A stretch of DNA of 64,000 nt from Agrocybe praecox. Lineage: Eukaryota; Basidiomycota; Agaricomycetes; Agaricales; Agrocybaceae. Location: NCBI GenBank assembly GCA_964017145.1, contig OZ024840.1, positions 2,666,001 to 2,730,000 of the forward strand, in the 5' to 3' direction. The position numbers were made by a program, and so were the translations under genes. The number at the start of each line of letters is the position of its first letter. The stretch's first letter is position 1. The notes under the pieces are model-generated. The model saw only the letters and a list, made by a program, of their open reading frames with translations. It ran no database searches and was not told the origin of the DNA. This document shows positions 59,801 to 64,000 of this stretch, piece after piece.

Positions 59801-62800
59801 TGTACAAACCTCTGGCTGGTTCGAATCATCTGTATCAGGTAGGACTTGGAAATTAAGGCATGCTTCCTGGAGGTCATCCCAATAAGAGAGAATGGCAGGG
59901 CGAGTATCAACGCTTTTGGTCTTCCAATAAGGAGGCTCTGTTTCGGATTGGTAAAACAGATAAATGGGTGCATGATCATAAAAATGCCAGTAGATTGGAG
60001 CAAACATTGGGGTGTTGGTCGACCACCCATCAAGAGACGCTTTTTCAAAAGCCGAGGGATACTCTCCTTTTTGCTGGCAAACAAGGAAGGGACTATCCGA
60101 AGTTGACGGTTGTAGGGGAGTAACGATATTCAAGGAACGTAGTACATCCAACATATCGAGGAATCGCGACCTCGACCTCGACCTTCCTAGCTGTAAAGAA
60201 GCTTGAAGGTTCAAGGGCAAATCTCGGACAAGGGTATCTTCGTCTTGAGACATGAACTTTGCAAGTTCTTCGTCATAAGAGAGCGGGGATATTAGAGAGC
60301 AATACGTTTTGATGGAAAGATCGTTGCAGAAAAAGGATATGTCCAATATCCTCTTTTCGTAAGAAATTATGCAAGGGGAGTCCGATAGTGACTGAAATGC
60401 ATCCATCGTAGAGAGGTGCAACTGGCGACATCGTAGGGCCTTGCCAACTATATATCCATATACTTGAGCCATGGTCGTACGTTCTGCGAGGAAAACTTCT
60501 TTGACGGTAGTATCATCGTGATTGAACAGTTGTTGAGCCCTTTCGACATTTTTGCTCCATCGTTCTTTCTCATTGATTCCTGGCTTTTCCATCTGTAAAA
60601 GTTGTAGTGGAGGAATACCCCTAACCGTAGATGAAGAGGAATCTGCTCCATAATCGAGTCTTTTATCGATCTTGACGAATGAGCTGAATTGCGAGGCTGG
60701 TGGCTGAGACGCTCGTGCCAACTCAGAGATATATGCGTTGATTTGAGCTTGGTCAATATGCGGAAGATATATAATGCAAGCCGGCCGGTTGATACCAGTA
60801 AGTGTTGTCACTGATGTGCGTAGCTGTTTCACTTTGCCTTTACTTTCCAGACTATTATAGGTAGCAGTCACTGTGCGCTTATCGGTCTTCGTGCCAACCG
60901 GAGCACTAGTAGCCTCTCCAGCGTGCGCCAACGCTTCAAGAAGTTTCATGTGAAGTTGATAGAACTCTTTCGTTTGAATATTCACAATGCCTCCAGCATT
61001 TTCGACGAGTTTCAGCATTTCGTTTTCACGACGGAGCTGTGATACGTTGACCCTACTGGCTGCAACCGGCGCTGCCGTAGAAATTATCGTTGAAGTGCTC
61101 AAGTTTCTTGATGGCGCTGTCTGCCCTCCAGGTGAATCTTCTGCAGTCTGATCGATCTATACCAGTCACTTTGAGAACATGATCGAGAGGAATTGATAAA
61201 TGTGCTTGCCTCCGTTGTTTCGTCAGCGTCCGCGACCATTGGGGATGAAGGATGGCCCTCCGCAATGAGTGCAGGATCCACTGGGATGACATCTATCCCA
61301 GTTGGAGATACCTAAAGGATAAGGTATACATATGCCGTGCTTATGAATTGCATTCAATGCAAGACTTACGATATCGTCCTGGGGCTGTTGCTCCGACCCA
61401 ACTACCAGAGTAGTAGTTGGATCCATTTCAGTTTCGATAGATTGGTCAGTAAGCTCGCTGGGTTGACTTTTTTGGGCGCCTGGTGATGTAGACTCTTCTA
61501 TACACTGGCTATCACCATTATTGTCATGTTCCAAAGCATTTGTGGATCCTAGAGGAGTCGGAGTCAAAATCGGACTACTTTCTACGACTTTCCGTTGCCG
61601 ACCCCGTTTTGGCTTCACGGACATGTCTGGATCTCCAGCGCTCGTAGATGAAACCAAGGGCACGTCATCCGCCTCTGCGGTGCTTCGTTCCTTACGGGCC
61701 TTTTTAGACACGCCACTTTTGGAAGGACTAGTTGCCTTTCGCTTCCTAGTCTGTTTGGCAGGTTCCTGGACATTCCCGGTATCTTCTTCTTTCTTTTTCT
61801 TTGGCCGGCCACGTTTGACTTTTCCATCTGGCAATATGGGATTTTTGCGGGGCTTTCTACTCTTCACGACGCGTGTTTTATCTCCACCCTTGAATGTATT
61901 AGCATAATGCATCGATTCTTCTTCTTCTTCGTAGAAGAGTTCCTCTCCAAGTGGTAGAAAACCTCCAACGCTGCTGAGATCGACGTCTTCGTATCCTGAT
62001 GCACTTTTATCAAGAGATTCCAGCGCGATAAGTTTGCAGTAATTTGCAACGGTAAAATATCTGTGACGTCGTTCCCGACCGCTGGTTTCCATTAGAGATG
62101 CAATACGTAAGTCATGCAAATTCGGTGGTGGGTGGAATTTGTCTGCGCGAGTCAGAAGAAGTTCAATTGTGCGTTTGTCAAAATGGCACAAGGCTGTAGA
62201 GAGTTCCTAACGAAGAAAAATTTTAAGCACAGTGAAAAGATCTGAAAAAAAATCCACAGTACGTTGAGGGTCATACCAACAGTACCAGAGTCTTGCAAAT
62301 GGTTGATAATCTGTTTAATGAGTGTAGTATCAACCTTGATCCCATTTTGTGCTGCAGAAAGGACACGTCAGTATGTGAGGTAGGTTTCACTGCAATTGCC
62401 TAATCACACTCGAGAGGTATATCATCCATGTCTTCATCTGGATCGGAAAGCACAAGACCACTATCTGTAGGGGTCGACGTCCGCTTGACTAAACGGAAGC
62501 ATTTCACAGATTTGCTCTGGGATTTCTTTTTGTTGCTAGGAACAACCACTTTTTCTACAAGACCTTGTTGGACCATTTCTCGTATCCTGCTTTGGAAAAA
62601 TCTTCGATCGGTCTTCGTTGGATTCGAGAATCCCTAAGATAATGTCAGTAAACACACGACAGTCGCAAGCAAGGAAGATTACAGACCAGGGTTATAAGCA
62701 TGTTAGTTGAAGCGTGGATGTTATTCTTCGAAGCTTTCAAAAGCCTGATCACACGTGCACTGATGAGCAGTAGACTCGACAAATGACGAGCGTCAATTGG

Positions 62801-63731
62801 GGTGAAATCCAGCGCAGCGACATCCTCCACTTCGTCGTCTTCTTCACCAAAATCCACATCTTCATTGGCAGTTTTGTTGCGCAATGTTTCGGCCTGGATT
62901 TCTTCGTCGCGAATTTCCTTCCATGAAGAACTGCGCTCAAAGAAATACTTGTGGATGCAAAAATGAGTCCCTACACCGCCGCGTCGTACTTTCATGCTAA
63001 AGCCATGTGAGCAGTACACATGAATGTCAAAGATGAAGCGCATACATGTGGTTCAAAGACATCAGTTGCTGAACAAGATAGAAACATGTCTTTTGATCGT
63101 AGCCAGATTTTTTCCCGAGGTCAACAACAGTGACACCGGAATCTCTTCCTCGTGTGATTATCTGAAGGGCAGAATAAACCATTGGGCTCATTTTCGACGG
63201 CTAAAGTCAAGTCAGTGAAGGGTGAGGAAATAACTTTCAACCTACTAACTCGGATGTGAGAGCCAGTGATTGCTTCAAAGATTGCATCAGGTTCAACCGC
63301 CATTCTTAGTCTACTGCCGTAGATGTCCCTCAACGTATCAAGTGGTGTAGTCTTTGGCTCCGGGATAGGGTCTAACTTGGGAGGGCTCTTCTTTACTTCG
63401 TCTTCTCCACGAGCTTTTGCTTTGCGTTTAGCACTAGTCTGGGGAGCAATCCACACTTCAGAAGTAACTCCATGAGGAACAACTCCGACCAGAACAGTGG
63501 ATTGTTGAACGATGAGGGACCATATGTATGTGCAAAATGGGTCATCGGGGTTTTGTGCATGAGATGTATTGTTGTGTGCATAAAAATCGACTATAAAATC
63601 CTTTAGGCGTGATACATCGCAACCTGCAAAGATATTTTCCATTGAAGGAGATCAAAATAAGTTAACAGGCGCTTACCGAGATCCCCGTCAAAAGCTAGCT
63701 CTCGAAGACAATGGTGTAGGAGTTCATCCAT
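56810..63731 (-). CDS. TFC3: Largest subunit of transcription factor IIIC (B-box binding, TFC3/tau138, GTF3C1)
   Basis: The gene spans almost 7 kb with about thirteen short introns; the protein should be near 2,000 residues. The start at 63731 gives MDELLHHCLRELAFDGDLG, joined to CDVSRLKDFIVDFYAHNN. A winged-helix B-block domain follows at about 63040-63180 (GVTVVDLGKKSGYDQKTCFY). Then comes a low-complexity basic region with AT-hook-like RGRPKKKK and KPKRGRQRK at about 61600-61830, and an RSRSRSR stretch at about 60175. The longest exon (59030-61102) is unmatched to a small motif. The C-terminus has RLAHIKETPGNEAYLRRLED and ends GIPQAEIRWRLRAVYDRQEV, stop at 56810-56812. tau138 binds the B box of tRNA genes to start TFIIIB recruitment. 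Confidence 0.88.
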
Positions 63732-64000
63732 TGGACATAATATGAAGTCCAGCAACTTATTGTAAACTTCGTTGCGTAAGAAGTTGATTTACGGTAAGCC
63801 TTCGCTCGTCTATAAACGTCTTGTAAGAGGTGCTGTATGATTATACGGGGAGAGAGTCAAGAAACAAGAATAAGTTATGGTGGTACAAGAAGATTCAAGA
63901 GGGTAAATGAAGAGTCGTCATAATCGTTGTACTAGATATTTTCAGTGCAGTGGGACCAAGGCCCAAGCTCGAATAAACAAAGAAGATAAGATAAGATGTA

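Noticed and set aside
59130..60206. Several plus-strand open frames across 59-60.2 kb
   Set aside because: They are antisense to the long TFC3 exon and have no splice or motif support.

Overview
The window is nuclear DNA from a mushroom-forming basidiomycete (Agaricomycetes-like). Genes are dense and lie on both strands. Nearly all are cut by many introns of about 50-60 nt with GT...AG ends and CTAAC/CTGAC-like branch points. The families fit this group: a CYP61/ERG5 sterol desaturase, a Ssk2-type MAPKKK, a GH16 glucanase, and single-pass membrane proteins of a type I associate with mushroom genomes. I see no prophage, CRISPR, rRNA or tRNA. CDS coordinates below span start to stop codon including introns. 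Splice sites were placed by eye from reading frame and family conservation.

Layout. 1-6714: 3' end of a UTP5/WDR43-like SSU-processome gene (+), RIC1 (-), a UPS1-like PRELI gene (-). 7192-12454: a peroxisomal ABCD half-transporter (+), the F1-ATPase assembly factor ATP11 (+), and octanoyltransferase LIP2 (-), whose stop lies 37 bp from that of ATP11. 12593-21816: an ammonium transporter (+), a prenylcysteine oxidase-like gene (-), an F-box gene (+), a seven-TM membrane protein (-), and the ITS2 nuclease LAS1 (+). 21964-31288: a tandem pair of related type I membrane proteins (-), a SYLF-SH3 actin-patch protein (+), a GH16 glucanase (-). 31675-39660: VAC8 (-), a PIF1-type helicase (+), an F-BAR/RhoGAP protein (-). 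40186-44816: a P450 (+), ERG5 (-), a small mitochondrial-looking protein (-). 44920-46439: an AT-rich 1.5 kb block bounded by 13-bp terminal inverted repeats, a probable non-autonomous mobile element. 46697-63731: a UPS2-like PRELI gene (+), the DRG1/RBG1 GTPase (-), an SSK2-type MAPKKK (+), a multi-pass membrane protein (-), and the large TFIIIC subunit TFC3 (-).

Most of the window is conserved housekeeping. Themes that recur are ribosome and tRNA synthesis (UTP5, LAS1, DRG1, TFC3), mitochondria (UPS1, UPS2, ATP11, LIP2, PIF1), vesicle and vacuole traffic (RIC1, VAC8), sterol and peroxisomal lipid metabolism (ERG5, ABCD), and osmostress or polarity signalling (SSK2, F-BAR-RhoGAP, SYLF-SH3). 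I see no operon-like logic.

The least ordinary items are: the tandem membrane-protein pair with a shared cytoplasmic block ending in a PPRY motif; the TIR element at 44.9-46.4 kb; an intron inside the Walker A codons of the ABCD gene that stays in frame only with a GC donor; a perfect 13-bp hairpin at a splice acceptor in the same gene; and a palindromic pair of GATA sites in the promoter of a Mep1/3-type (Glu for first twin-His) ammonium transporter.
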